From Bacteroidota bacterium (GTDB lineage Bacteria; Bacteroidota; Bacteroidia; B-17B0; Aurantibacillaceae), in assembly GCA_025360565.1 (NCBI GenBank), contig JANYBY010000066.1, positions 1 to 27,789 on the forward strand: a stretch of 27,789 nucleotides of DNA, given 5' to 3'. Below, one piece after another: positions 1 to 7,901 of this stretch. The position numbers and the translations under genes were made by a program. Under the pieces are notes generated by a model. It did not search any database, had not been told where the DNA came from, and worked only from the letters and a program-made list of their open reading frames with translations. Each line of letters starts with the position of its first letter. The stretch's first letter is position 1.

Positions 1-1
1 G

Positions 2-91
2 AATAATCAATTAGGCGTTTTAAAAAATGGCACAAAAATTCCCTTAAGCAAAACAGGGTTTTCAAAACTAAAGGATGTTTTGAAATTATGA
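2..91 (+). CDS. LytTR-type DNA-binding response regulator, C-terminal end (partial)
   Basis: Reading frame 2 is open from the left edge of the window to a TGA at 89-91 and gives 29 residues. They include VLKNGTKIPLSKTGFSKLKD, which looks like the last two beta strands and final helix of a LytTR domain: a turn ending in an Asn-Gly, then the Ile-Pro-(L/V/I)-Ser motif, then a helix with the Leu-Lys pattern. In this family the domain binds direct-repeat DNA sites and usually follows a receiver domain controlled by a membrane histidine kinase. The receiver and the rest of the regulator lie outside the window. The match rests on a short stretch, so the family is likely but not certain. No downstream partner on the + strand is present; the next gene is convergent. 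Confidence 0.6.
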   Translation, partial: NNQLGVLKNGTKIPLSKTGFSKLKDVLKL

Positions 92-166
92 TTTTCGAAA
101 AAAAGAGAACACCATTGGAATAAATGCTTTATTATAAATGAGAAGTTTTTCAACCCTCATTTTTTG

Positions 167-274
167 AAACATATAGAACCTGTAAGAAAATATAGAAATT
201 CCTTGTCTATCTTTGACAGATATTTTTGTTTTGCATCTCGTGATTCTATATTACCTTATATGTTCTATATGTTT
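167..274. repeat. nested inverted repeat between convergent genes
   Basis: Three nested stems can be read directly. The outer one is 13 bp (167-179 with 262-274, core AACATATAGAAC / GTTCTATATGTT). The middle one is 9 bp (189-197 with 244-252, AATATAGAA / TTCTATATT). The inner one is 5 bp (208-212 with 218-222). The motif ATATAGAA therefore occurs four times, twice in each orientation. The element lies between the LytTR gene end (+) and the porin end (-), and on the + strand the outer stem runs into a short T-run at 272-276. It could act as a terminator, be a dispersed palindromic element, or be a paired binding site. The sequence alone does not decide. Confidence 0.6.
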
Positions 275-295
275 TTAAATTTCGCGAAGAGCCGT

Positions 296-2233
296 CTAAT
301 CAAAAAAGGTCCAGCTCAGCCCTAACCTAAAAGCTCTGTCGGTTTGGTAATAACCTTGCACCAAAGAAAAATTGGTGCCGGCATAACCTTGCAATACATT
401 TTCAACCTTCACAAAAATGGTCACCGGCCGTATTCGGGCGTTCAAATAAACATCAACGTATGGATAATCGCCGGTTGTTCTTTTATTCTGCAAATAAAAT
501 TGCTGTAATGCCGGCCTGTAAGCATAGGCGTAAAACGATTGATAGGATTGGCCCTGCACACCAATATTTAATTGCAGATTGTTTTTAAACAAATTGCCGG
601 TGTAAAAAAGTTTTACAGTACTTATATTTTGCGGAACGCGAACATAGGATTCGGAAGTGGTGGATTGAAAAATATTACTTAGAGAAATACCCAGGTGCTT
701 AAAAAAAACGGTTGTATAGTACGCATTAACCGCAAGGTTTTGTATGGAGCCGTTTATTTGCTGCGGAAGGCCTGCATGATCAAAAAATAAATAGTTGTTT
801 ATACTCTGCAAAAGCAGCGATACGCCCATTTTATTTTTATGCGTAATGCCAAGTTTAGCTTGTTGGGTTTGTGCTGCCTTATATCCATTGTTGGCCCAGT
901 TAAAATTATTACTCATCCAATTATTATAAATATAATCGGCGTTCCTGTTTTCGGCCATTACATTTAAAAATATTTTTGTAACATACTTTCCTTTAAAAAT
1001 TATTTCGGAGATGTTCTCGAACTTGTAATTACCTCCGTTTGCACCGCTAATGATAAATTGGGCGTTTGAACGGTTTTCGAAAAGAGAAGTTGAATGATTG
1101 GCCGAATCCTTTTTTGTCAGTTCCTTTTTTATTATCAGATCCGCGCAAATAATGTGATTTAAAAACAAACTATCTTTTTTTTGCCAAACTTTATTTATTT
1201 CATTTTTATAACCAAAAGAGGCGCCGAAATTCTGATCTGGTTTTAAGAGCGAATAATTTACCTCATTAACAAATTGCATAACCCTTGAGCTGTCGTATGT
1301 TTTCAAAGTATCAAGAAAGATGGGATAAATTTTATCTGTTCTTACATTCGCATCTTTGTACTTATACGTATTAAAAACAAACTTTGATCTTAACTGCAAA
1401 AAGCTGTTCAGTTCATTTAAAGAATCTGCTGCTTTATTCAGTTTAAGCCAGGGATTAAACATTAATTTGTATTCCTTATTATCCCGCGAGGCGGCACTTA
1501 TATTAACCGGGATCAGCGTTTTAAGTTTTAGGATTGAAGCCTCGCCCAGTGTATCGCCTTTAATTCCGCCATTCTCTTGATAACGGTTACTGTTATTTAA
1601 AAAATAAAAATAATACCCTGCGCGTTGATTTGATCTGGTATAATTGCTCGTTACATAAAAATTATTTACAAAGGTTTGTTGTTTATTGTAATAACCGGTA
1701 GATGAATATCGGTTTAAACGCATGGTGATATTTATTTTATCGCGGTAAGTATGCGTAAATAATAATTTAAGCGCTTGAAAAACTTTACTGCCTGCAAAGC
1801 CCGCTAAATCGGCATAAGGCCCTTTTGTACGAAAATACTGTACCTGATCTTCGCTAATCATATCGTTTGCTAAGGAGGGTTGATAAAACCGAAAACCTAT
1901 GTCAGGCGTGTTATACTTAAATGTATAATTTGGCGAAGGCATGCCAATGTTACCCATAAAATTGCGCGTAAACGTGTTGTGAAAATCGGCGATAGAAGTA
2001 TCGGGATAAGAGGTACTGAATTTATTCAACAAATTATTTTTGTCGGTTTTAATTTTAAAATAATCGGGTTTTACCGAATAAAATACCTGCGAATGAATTT
2101 GTGAGGCAATAAATAAAAGTAATACCACGCATTTTTTTGCGGTACACCGGAATAGGCTTTTTATAAAAAACTGTTTTAGCAGAAAAGTAAAACTAAGGAA
2201 TTTAATGGATTTTAATTGGGGTTTTACCCCCAT
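296..2233 (-). CDS. putative outer-membrane beta-barrel porin (Porin_10-like)
   Basis: A 645-residue protein with the layout of the Bacteroidota putative porin family (Porin_10). A signal peptide with an unusually long positively charged N-region ends near residue 48 (hydrophobic core CVVLLLFIASQIHSQ). It is followed by the family-like segment DTSIADFHNTFTRNFMGNIG and a long alternating polar/hydrophobic, Asn- and Tyr-rich region typical of transmembrane beta strands. The C terminus ends in an aromatic residue (LSWTFFD), as expected for insertion into the outer membrane by the BAM machinery. No inner ATG separates residue 1 from the signal core, so ATG at 2233 is kept, although a later non-ATG start would give a more normal signal peptide. 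The substrate is unknown. It follows the patatin gene by 47 bp on the same strand and may share its transcript. Confidence 0.8.
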   Translation of the reverse strand: MGVKPQLKSIKFLSFTFLLKQFFIKSLFRCTAKKCVVLLLFIASQIHSQVFYSVKPDYFKIKTDKNNLLNKFSTSYPDTSIADFHNTFTRNFMGNIGMPSPNYTFKYNTPDIGFRFYQPSLANDMISEDQVQYFRTKGPYADLAGFAGSKVFQALKLLFTHTYRDKINITMRLNRYSSTGYYNKQQTFVNNFYVTSNYTRSNQRAGYYFYFLNNSNRYQENGGIKGDTLGEASILKLKTLIPVNISAASRDNKEYKLMFNPWLKLNKAADSLNELNSFLQLRSKFVFNTYKYKDANVRTDKIYPIFLDTLKTYDSSRVMQFVNEVNYSLLKPDQNFGASFGYKNEINKVWQKKDSLFLNHIICADLIIKKELTKKDSANHSTSLFENRSNAQFIISGANGGNYKFENISEIIFKGKYVTKIFLNVMAENRNADYIYNNWMSNNFNWANNGYKAAQTQQAKLGITHKNKMGVSLLLQSINNYLFFDHAGLPQQINGSIQNLAVNAYYTTVFFKHLGISLSNIFQSTTSESYVRVPQNISTVKLFYTGNLFKNNLQLNIGVQGQSYQSFYAYAYRPALQQFYLQNKRTTGDYPYVDVYLNARIRPVTIFVKVENVLQGYAGTNFSLVQGYYQTDRAFRLGLSWTFFD

Positions 2234-2253
2234 CTTTACTACAAACCATTAAA

Positions 2254-2271
2254 ATTTGTTATAGAACAAAT
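2254..2271. other. small hairpin in the patatin-porin gap
   Basis: A 7-bp perfect stem (ATTTGTT / AACAAAT) with a 4-base loop sits in the 47-bp gap between the patatin stop and the porin start. It might lower read-through or stabilise the porin leader. There is no good T-run beside it, so it is a weak terminator candidate. Confidence 0.3.
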
Positions 2272-2280
2272 GGAAATACG

Positions 2281-3312
2281 TTAAAGTTTCTCAAAGAAAT
2301 GTTCTTCAACATCAAAAGTTGATTTTAATCCTACTTCTTTAAAATCGGAAGTCAGCCATTTGCTTGCAATTTCGCGGCCTTTATTTTTAAGCTCCAACAA
2401 AAATTCCCACGAGGTATTCATTTTACTGCTGTAGTTTAATTGGCTTAAAGCATCGTATCCGCTAATGGTGTGTACAAAGATCTCCCGATTAGTTTTGTTA
2501 TCGGTTTTTATAACCCCGTTTCTGATCAATTCGTTACGGTAATGAATTAATTTCATTTCGTTAATTAAACTGCTGTTAAAAGAAATTTCGTTAACCCTAT
2601 CGGCAATATCGCGCGCCGTAGTTGGTACAGAATTAATATTTATGGAATTAATTTTTATAAGAACAATATCCCGCAAACTTGTATTTGTGATAAGGGGAAA
2701 GATCGGCGGATTACCCATGTAACCTCCATCCCAATAATATTCACCTTCTATTTCAACCGCCTGAAATAAAAATGGTAAACAAGCACTTGCCATAACCGCA
2801 TCAACCGTAATGTCTTTGTTCGAAAATATTTTAGCGCGATTTGTCTTTACATTGGTAGCGCAAATAAATAATTTCTTTTTATTGTATTTCTGTAACTCTT
2901 CAAAATCGATCAAATTATTTAAAATATCTTTTAGCGGATTATAATTAAAAGGATTAAAGTTATATGGGGATAGTACCTGGGTAATAGCGTTAAACCACAT
3001 GTAGCCCGCGCTATTGTAAATATCACCGTTACCATATGCCTTGTCGTATGTTCCCGGCTTAAATAAAAAACTGCCGCTCATGGCAATTTTTCTCCATAAT
3101 TCTTCCAATAATTCTTTTGCCTTTGTTGGCCCGCCAATATGTAATCCGTAAGCACAAGTTACAGCGTTTACAGCGCCGGCACTCGTTCCGCACATGGCTT
3201 CTGCCACTAAATTATCTTCCTCCAGTAACCTGTCGAGCACGCCCCATGTAAATGCGCCATGCGCCCCCCCGCCTTGCAATGCAACTCCGACTAATTTTTT
3301 ATTTGTACCCAT
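2281..3312 (-). CDS. patatin-like phospholipase
   Basis: A 343-residue protein with all hallmarks of the patatin family of Ser-Asp acyl hydrolases. The glycine-rich oxyanion-hole loop is at residues 14-19 (GGGAHG), the nucleophile elbow GTSAG at 42-46 with catalytic Ser44, and the second catalytic residue in the DGG motif at Asp195. Members cleave acyl chains from phospholipids or other lipids. No signal peptide or membrane segment is visible, so it is probably cytoplasmic, as in RssA-like proteins, and it lacks the C-terminal POTRA/barrel of secreted patatins. The start ATG at 3312 is close to the GGGAHG loop, as is usual. A TATATTTG promoter motif lies just upstream, and the porin gene follows by 47 bp. 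The physiological substrate cannot be told from sequence. Confidence 0.92.
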   Translation of the reverse strand: MGTNKKLVGVALQGGGAHGAFTWGVLDRLLEEDNLVAEAMCGTSAGAVNAVTCAYGLHIGGPTKAKELLEELWRKIAMSGSFLFKPGTYDKAYGNGDIYNSAGYMWFNAITQVLSPYNFNPFNYNPLKDILNNLIDFEELQKYNKKKLFICATNVKTNRAKIFSNKDITVDAVMASACLPFLFQAVEIEGEYYWDGGYMGNPPIFPLITNTSLRDIVLIKINSININSVPTTARDIADRVNEISFNSSLINEMKLIHYRNELIRNGVIKTDNKTNREIFVHTISGYDALSQLNYSSKMNTSWEFLLELKNKGREIASKWLTSDFKEVGLKSTFDVEEHFFEKL

Positions 3313-3335
3313 TTGGTGTTTAAAGTATATTCTTT

Positions 3336-3343
3336 CAAATATA
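3336..3343 (-). promoter_or_regulatory. Bacteroidota -7 promoter motif for the patatin gene
   Basis: On the minus strand this reads TATATTTG, an exact fit to the Bacteroidota -7 consensus TAnnTTTG. It ends 23 bases before the patatin ATG. No convincing -33 TTG is seen at the expected distance. Confidence 0.45.
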
Positions 3344-3411
3344 TGGTTTTATACCAATATTCTCTCTAAAATACCACATATTAACTCATTCTTTTTCATT
3401 TATACTTCATC

Positions 3412-3451
3412 AAAAAATAGTTCCGTAGCTTAAGCTATGCAACTATTTTTT
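3412..3451. terminator. symmetric hairpin with A- and T-tracts
   Basis: An 11-bp perfect stem (3412-3422 with 3441-3451, AAAAAATAGTT / AACTATTTTTT) encloses a second palindrome, TAGCTTAAGCTA. Either strand would give a hairpin ending in a U-run, so it could terminate in both directions. For the minus strand it would be a second barrier behind the terminator at 3587-3615, before the patatin promoter. The two-to-three mismatched bases between the stems lower confidence. Confidence 0.5.
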
Positions 3452-3586
3452 CATCGTCTAAATAAAAAATAATTTCGTTTCTATTGTGCATTTTAGAAGG
3501 AAAATTGGTTTTAAGGATGAACGAAACCTTTTTAGGCTTTATATTGAAGCCTTTCAGCGAAAAGCAGCATTGTTTTATTCAACAAA

Positions 3587-3615
3587 AAGCCCCCTAAGCA
3601 AAGCTTAGAGGGCTT
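3587..3615 (-). terminator. Rho-independent terminator of the glycine-rich T9SS gene
   Basis: A 13-bp stem with one mismatch (3587-3599 with 3603-3615) and an AAA/TTT loop begins about 20 bases past the stop codon. On the minus strand the GC-rich stem is followed by TTTTTGTT. This is a standard intrinsic terminator for the gene at 3634-5892. Confidence 0.8.
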
Positions 3616-3633
3616 CTATTTAATTAGATCCGA

Positions 3634-5892
3634 TTATTCTTTTATCATTTTTAGAGTTTTACTAAACTCAGCATTTTTTATCTTAACATAATAAATTCCT
3701 TCTGCAAAGGCCTTCATGTCAATTTGATTTTCTCCCTCCATTAATTTTTTTCTTAAAACAATTTCGCCTAAAATAGTGTATACAACTGCTGAGGCATCGG
3801 TATTAATGTTAATTACAAAATCACCGTTATTTGGATTTGGATACAACATTATTTGAGTGATATTATTCGCGCTTTGCGAAATACCTGTACAAGGTGTAAC
3901 AACAATATTAATGGTAGCGGTTTTATTACAACCCGTTAATGTATTTGTTCCCAAAACCGTATAACTTGTAGTGTTGAGAGGGGAAATGCTAATACTGCCG
4001 TTTAAAGAGCCTGTACTCCAGGAATAAGTATCTGCCCCACTTCCCGTTAATACCAAAGATTCGAATTTACAAATTAAAGTATTGGTTACATTTATTGATA
4101 CTGTTGGATTAGGATTAACAGTGATATTTTTTACGGCCGCGTTACTTCCACATCCGCCACCACCCGTACCAACCACGCTATACGAAATATTTGCTACCGG
4201 TGTAATAACAATGCTTTGCGTGGTAGGGCCGCTGCTCCATGAATAAGTTAAAGCACCATAAGCACTTAATGTAACCGTTTGCCCAATACACAAGGCGCTT
4301 GGCCCCGTCATGGTCACTGTCGGTATGGCGAAGACCGTTATACTTGCCACTGCCGGTGATTGAGAAATGCAACCCGCAGTATTTGTTCCAATAACGGTAT
4401 ACGTTGCATTCGCTGTTGGTGTAACAACCGGACTTCCGCCCTGGTATGTATACGTATTTGCGCCTCCCGGAAACATGGTAAATTGTTGTCCCGCGCAAAT
4501 TGTTCCGCTATTAACCGTAATGGTTGGTATTGGGCTAACCGCAACCTGCAATGTTGCACCTGGAGTACTGATACATCCGCTTGGGTCGGTACCCGTAATA
4601 GTATAAATGGTAGTAGTAGTTGGACTCACTACAGGTATACCGCTTGAGTAAGTGTAGCTAACCGCACCACTCGGACTCATAGTAAAAGAATTTCCCGGAC
4701 AAATAACCCCTCCGGCAACAGTTATTGTTGGACCAGTTGTTACGGTTAATGTGATTGGTGTACGCGGGCCGGCCGAACAAGTATTACTTGCCGAAGCCCA
4801 AAAAGAATAACTACCGGGCGTTAATGTTGGTGTAATAAAAGTAGAGCCTGTTCCTAAAACCAAAGTTGAAACATTTGTGGCGAACCAGTTTAAAGTTCCG
4901 GTTCCGGTTGCAGATAAAGTTCCTGTTCCACCCGGACAAACGGTATGGTTTGAAACCGGCGTTACATCAACCGGAGTTCCGCCTGGAGCACAGTTTTGAA
5001 TAATATAAACATAACCCTGATTTAAATTTAATCCAATGTTAACTAATGTATTCATACTTGGGCTTTGATAGCTTCCGCCGCCGCCGCCAGTGTTATTTCC
5101 AATATTTTGATTAGAGCCACCGCCACCCGAATAACCGCCGCCGCCGCCGCCGCCGCCTGTGTTACCATGCGTTCCGCCACCGCCGCCAAATCCACCGGTT
5201 GTATTATTACAAGTACCACCCGCGTTGCTTCCGTTAACAAAAGCCATTCCGCCGGTAGCAAAACAAGCAGATGCATTGGTACCATTGCCATTTAAACCTC
5301 CTGCACCGCCACCCCAACCATTAAAAGTTCCGGTTCCGCCATTGCCACCCACACCGCCAACACCTGTTCCGCAGGCCGAATTAAAACCATTGTTTGCATA
5401 ATTTCCATCAGATAATGGCTGAACAACTCCGAGTCCGTTCAAAAAACCTGCGCCACCACCACCAACAATTATTGGCGTGTTATTACTGTAGGTTACATAA
5501 CTTCCGCCACCGCCGCCTGATGAATTTGTTACAATTCCTTTTTGGCCAACCACAATTTTTAAAACTGTTCCCGCCGGTAAATTAATAATTCCCGATAAGA
5601 TCATTCCTCTGCCCCCATTTCCGTTTGCACCACCACCGCCTGCTCCCGCTGCAACTATACTATAGTTGGAGGTTGTTGGTATAGTAAAATTTTGAACGCC
5701 TTGCGTAGAAATAACCACCGACCCATTTAAATTGGTTGGCAGGTACATTGCGTTAACCTGCGCCTGCGTGGGGCCAAATTGGCCTGTGGCACCACACGGG
5801 TTGAACGAATAAGTAGTTTGTGAATTTATTTTACCGATATGGATACAGGATAAAATTAATGTTGAAAGACAAATACGATAGATACTTTTCAT
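3634..5892 (-). CDS. secreted glycine-rich, Ig-repeat protein with T9SS type A sorting domain
   Basis: A 752-residue modular surface protein. A signal peptide covers about residues 1-25. Residues 75-300 form a very glycine-rich domain with runs such as GGGGG and the closing pattern GGGGGSYQSPSM...NQGYVYII, resembling the glycine-rich domain known from ALK/LTK-type proteins (PF12810-like). Five Ig-like repeats of about 70 residues follow (roughly 310-385, 386-455, 456-522, 523-595, 596-668), each with the SYTWSSG-type strand and the YTVxGT motif common in Bacteroidota. The last 75 residues (LYPNPNNGDF...ILGEIVLRKKL...GIYYVKI...KTLKMIKE) are a type A T9SS sorting domain. It should be exported by Sec, then moved across the outer membrane by T9SS and anchored or released. 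No catalytic domain is seen; adhesin or matrix function is an inference. It has its own terminator. Confidence 0.88.
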   Translation of the reverse strand: MKSIYRICLSTLILSCIHIGKINSQTTYSFNPCGATGQFGPTQAQVNAMYLPTNLNGSVVISTQGVQNFTIPTTSNYSIVAAGAGGGGANGNGGRGMILSGIINLPAGTVLKIVVGQKGIVTNSSGGGGGSYVTYSNNTPIIVGGGGAGFLNGLGVVQPLSDGNYANNGFNSACGTGVGGVGGNGGTGTFNGWGGGAGGLNGNGTNASACFATGGMAFVNGSNAGGTCNNTTGGFGGGGGTHGNTGGGGGGGGYSGGGGSNQNIGNNTGGGGGSYQSPSMNTLVNIGLNLNQGYVYIIQNCAPGGTPVDVTPVSNHTVCPGGTGTLSATGTGTLNWFATNVSTLVLGTGSTFITPTLTPGSYSFWASASNTCSAGPRTPITLTVTTGPTITVAGGVICPGNSFTMSPSGAVSYTYSSGIPVVSPTTTTIYTITGTDPSGCISTPGATLQVAVSPIPTITVNSGTICAGQQFTMFPGGANTYTYQGGSPVVTPTANATYTVIGTNTAGCISQSPAVASITVFAIPTVTMTGPSALCIGQTVTLSAYGALTYSWSSGPTTQSIVITPVANISYSVVGTGGGGCGSNAAVKNITVNPNPTVSINVTNTLICKFESLVLTGSGADTYSWSTGSLNGSISISPLNTTSYTVLGTNTLTGCNKTATINIVVTPCTGISQSANNITQIMLYPNPNNGDFVININTDASAVVYTILGEIVLRKKLMEGENQIDMKAFAEGIYYVKIKNAEFSKTLKMIKE
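5135..5157. repeat. (CCG)7 trinucleotide tract in the glycine-rich domain
   Basis: Twenty-three bases of uninterrupted CCG repeat on the + strand encode the poly-Gly run near residues 246-253 of the minus-strand T9SS protein. Unit changes would keep the frame, so copy number could vary without breaking the gene. Shorter CCG/CCGCCA runs occur either side (about 5070-5200). Confidence 0.8.
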
Positions 5893-6067
5893 ACTATAAG
5901 GAATTATTTTTTCTGCGTTAAGTTATGTTTACTAATTAGCTAAAATACAATTTAAAAAATGCTTTTTGTTACGTTTTTTGGCGAAAGAAGGCAAAACACG
6001 GATTAAATGTTTGAATAATACCCTTGACTGAGTGAATGAATTATATGGGTTCCTGAAGACCTAAAGT

Positions 6068-7108
6068 CTAAAGTTCGTTTAGGCCTTGAACGGCCGGACC
6101 ATAGTTAGGCTGAAGCTTTAAACATACATTATAATCTGCCTTGGCATTAACTTTATCTTTTAATTTAGCGTAGGTGTAACCCCGTGCAAAATAAGCTTCA
6201 ATGTATTGCGGATTAAGTGCAATGGCTTTTGTAAAATTATCTAAGGCTTTGGCATTATCTTTTTTTACATCTAAATAAATTGCGCCTAAGTTGTAAAAAC
6301 AGTTCACGCAATTTTTGTTTTTGCCAATGATCAGCTCATATTCCGAAATTGCTTCTTCGGTCTTTCCAAGGTCTTGTAAAAGTTTGGCTCGCGCGTATTT
6401 TACTTCTTCATTGCCCGGATTTAATTTTAAAACATTGGCGTAATAATCAAAGGCCAGCGGATTTTTGCGGCAGGCGTATATGACACCCAGATCAAAAAAT
6501 GCGCTTTCAAATTTATTATCCTGCTCAATAGCTGTTTCAAGATTTGAAATTGCTTTGCTTGTATCGCCGCTCTCACGGTAAATATTCGATTTTAAATAAT
6601 AACCCTTAGCGAGATTCTCATTTACTTTCAAAGCTTTGTTCGCGTATTCGATCCCTTTTTGATATTGTTTTACCAAAAAATATAATTCCGCTAATTTTAA
6701 AAGCGCTTCGGTGTTTTCGGGAAATTTTTTCTCAATTATTTCCAACAGATCTTTTGATAGTTTTGTTTTATTCTGCGCAAAATATGTATCCGATAATAAT
6801 AAATAATATTCAGATCTTGTACTGTCGATTTTAATAGCCCTTAACGCATCGCCAACTGTTTCGAACAATTGATTTAAATTTAAATATACTCTGGCGCGTT
6901 TATAATACAACTCGGCGTTGTTAGGATCCTTTAACAGCAAAGCATTTACGCCTTTTAATTCGGGCGAATTTAATTTAACGCTTAAACTATCGGCTTTTAA
7001 ATTAGCGGCTTTTACTTCGGCATCATCAATATTATTTTTGCAGGAAAATACAATTACCGCCAAAACGATAATAGAAAAAATTAGACGAAAATTAAATTTA
7101 TAGATCAT
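6068..7108 (-). CDS. TPR-repeat lipoprotein
   Basis: About 346 residues. It starts with a lipoprotein signal (MIYKFNFRLIFSIIVLAVIVFSC), whose lipobox VFSC places the protein as a membrane-anchored lipoprotein of the periplasm. The rest is tandem tetratricopeptide repeats, about eight, with the usual A/Y/G/Y pattern (for example AYFARGYTYAKLKDKVNAKA and CFYNLGAIYLDVKKDNAKAL). TPRs are protein-protein scaffolds, so a role in assembling or organising an envelope complex is likely, with no specific partner known. I chose ATG at 7108 rather than the TTG at 7120. It gives a cleaner signal peptide and an 11-bp overlap with the stop of the CCG-domain gene upstream, which implies translational coupling. 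It is the last gene of the MlaD/Fe-S run. Confidence 0.85.
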   Translation of the reverse strand: MIYKFNFRLIFSIIVLAVIVFSCKNNIDDAEVKAANLKADSLSVKLNSPELKGVNALLLKDPNNAELYYKRARVYLNLNQLFETVGDALRAIKIDSTRSEYYLLLSDTYFAQNKTKLSKDLLEIIEKKFPENTEALLKLAELYFLVKQYQKGIEYANKALKVNENLAKGYYLKSNIYRESGDTSKAISNLETAIEQDNKFESAFFDLGVIYACRKNPLAFDYYANVLKLNPGNEEVKYARAKLLQDLGKTEEAISEYELIIGKNKNCVNCFYNLGAIYLDVKKDNAKALDNFTKAIALNPQYIEAYFARGYTYAKLKDKVNAKADYNVCLKLQPNYGPAVQGLNEL

Positions 7109-7892
7109 TTGCTTGTGCAATTAGTTCGGCCACATCCAGCACTTTTGTTTTTTCTTCTTTATTAAAATGTTTTACGCCATCAGTCATCATCGTGTTACAA
7201 AAAGGGCAGCCCACCGCGATCACATCCGGATTCAACGCCAAAGCCTCTTCGGTTCTTTCCACATTTACTTCCTTTGTTCCTTTTTCGGCTTCCTTAAACA
7301 TTTGCGCACCGCCTGCACCGCAGCATAAACCATTGGCCCGGCTGCGTTTCATTTCGGCCAGCTCCACATCTAATTTTTTTATGACTTCGCGCGGGGCTTC
7401 GTAAACATTATTGCCGCGGCCCAAATAACAAGGGTCGTGAAAAACAATTTTTTTACCTTTAAATGCGCCGCCTTGCACTTTTAATTTTCCATTGTCAATT
7501 AATTCCTGCACCAATTGCGTATGATGGATCACTTCGTAATTTCCGCCCAGTGCCGGATATTCATTTTTTAAAATATTAAAACAATGCGGACAGCCGGTAA
7601 CAATTTTTTTAACGCTGTACCCATTCATTACCGCAATATTTTGCATGGCCTGCATCTGAAACAAAAATTCGTTGCCACCGCGCTTTGCCGGATCGCCCGT
7701 GCAGCTTTCTTCGGTACCAAGAATGGCGAATTTAATGTTTACGTGATTTAATATGCGAACAATTGCTTTGGTAATTTTTTTTGCTCGATCGTCAAAACTT
7801 CCGGAACAACCTACCCAAAATAAAATTTCAGGAGTCTCCCCTGAGGCTGTCATTTCAGCCATTGTTTTTACTATTAACGGTGCGTTGCTCAT
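7098..7892 (-). CDS. CCG-domain (Fe-S)-binding oxidoreductase subunit (HdrB/GlpC/LutA-like)
   Basis: A 264-residue soluble protein with two cysteine-rich CCG modules. The second is complete: Cys155, then CCG at 190-192, then C229-P-F-C232. The first has Cys29, then Ser63-Cys64-Thr-Gly in place of CCG, then C101-P-H-C104. Such modules bind special 4Fe-4S clusters in heterodisulfide reductase HdrB, GlpC and LutA, and usually pair with a protein carrying two classical 4Fe-4S clusters. That partner is the gene at 8376-9698, but a toxin-antitoxin pair lies between them here. Together they probably form a membrane-associated electron-transfer complex; the electron donor and acceptor are unknown. 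The stop overlaps the start of the TPR lipoprotein gene. Confidence 0.88.
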   Translation of the reverse strand: MSNAPLIVKTMAEMTASGETPEILFWVGCSGSFDDRAKKITKAIVRILNHVNIKFAILGTEESCTGDPAKRGGNEFLFQMQAMQNIAVMNGYSVKKIVTGCPHCFNILKNEYPALGGNYEVIHHTQLVQELIDNGKLKVQGGAFKGKKIVFHDPCYLGRGNNVYEAPREVIKKLDVELAEMKRSRANGLCCGAGGAQMFKEAEKGTKEVNVERTEEALALNPDVIAVGCPFCNTMMTDGVKHFNKEEKTKVLDVAELIAQANDL

Positions 7893-7901
7893 TTAAATAG
7901 T

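Larger units (their letters stand above)
3313..3633. other. 321-bp gene-free gap
   Basis: The gap between the patatin start and the T9SS gene stop holds the patatin -7 motif, the symmetric hairpin at 3412-3451, a 6-bp stem at 3534-3539/3547-3552 (AGGCTT / AAGCCT) and the terminator at 3587-3615. I see no coding potential; an open frame over the left half on the + strand is a shadow of the patatin gene. Confidence 0.6.

Noticed and set aside
3194..3433. Open frame on the + strand over the patatin start
   Set aside because: It is a shadow of the patatin gene and the gap beside it; it has low-complexity content and no recognisable motif.
5065..5295. CCG-rich repeats resembling a short repeat array
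   Set aside because: There are no regular spacers and no constant repeat length; the pattern follows poly-Gly coding, so it is not CRISPR.
4178..5585. Several open frames on both strands within the glycine-rich T9SS gene
   Set aside because: Proline-, alanine- and cysteine-rich products come from reading the repetitive gly/CCG-rich gene in other frames.
7120..7120. TTG start for the TPR lipoprotein
   Set aside because: It adds four residues before an ATG at 7108 that gives a cleaner lipoprotein signal.
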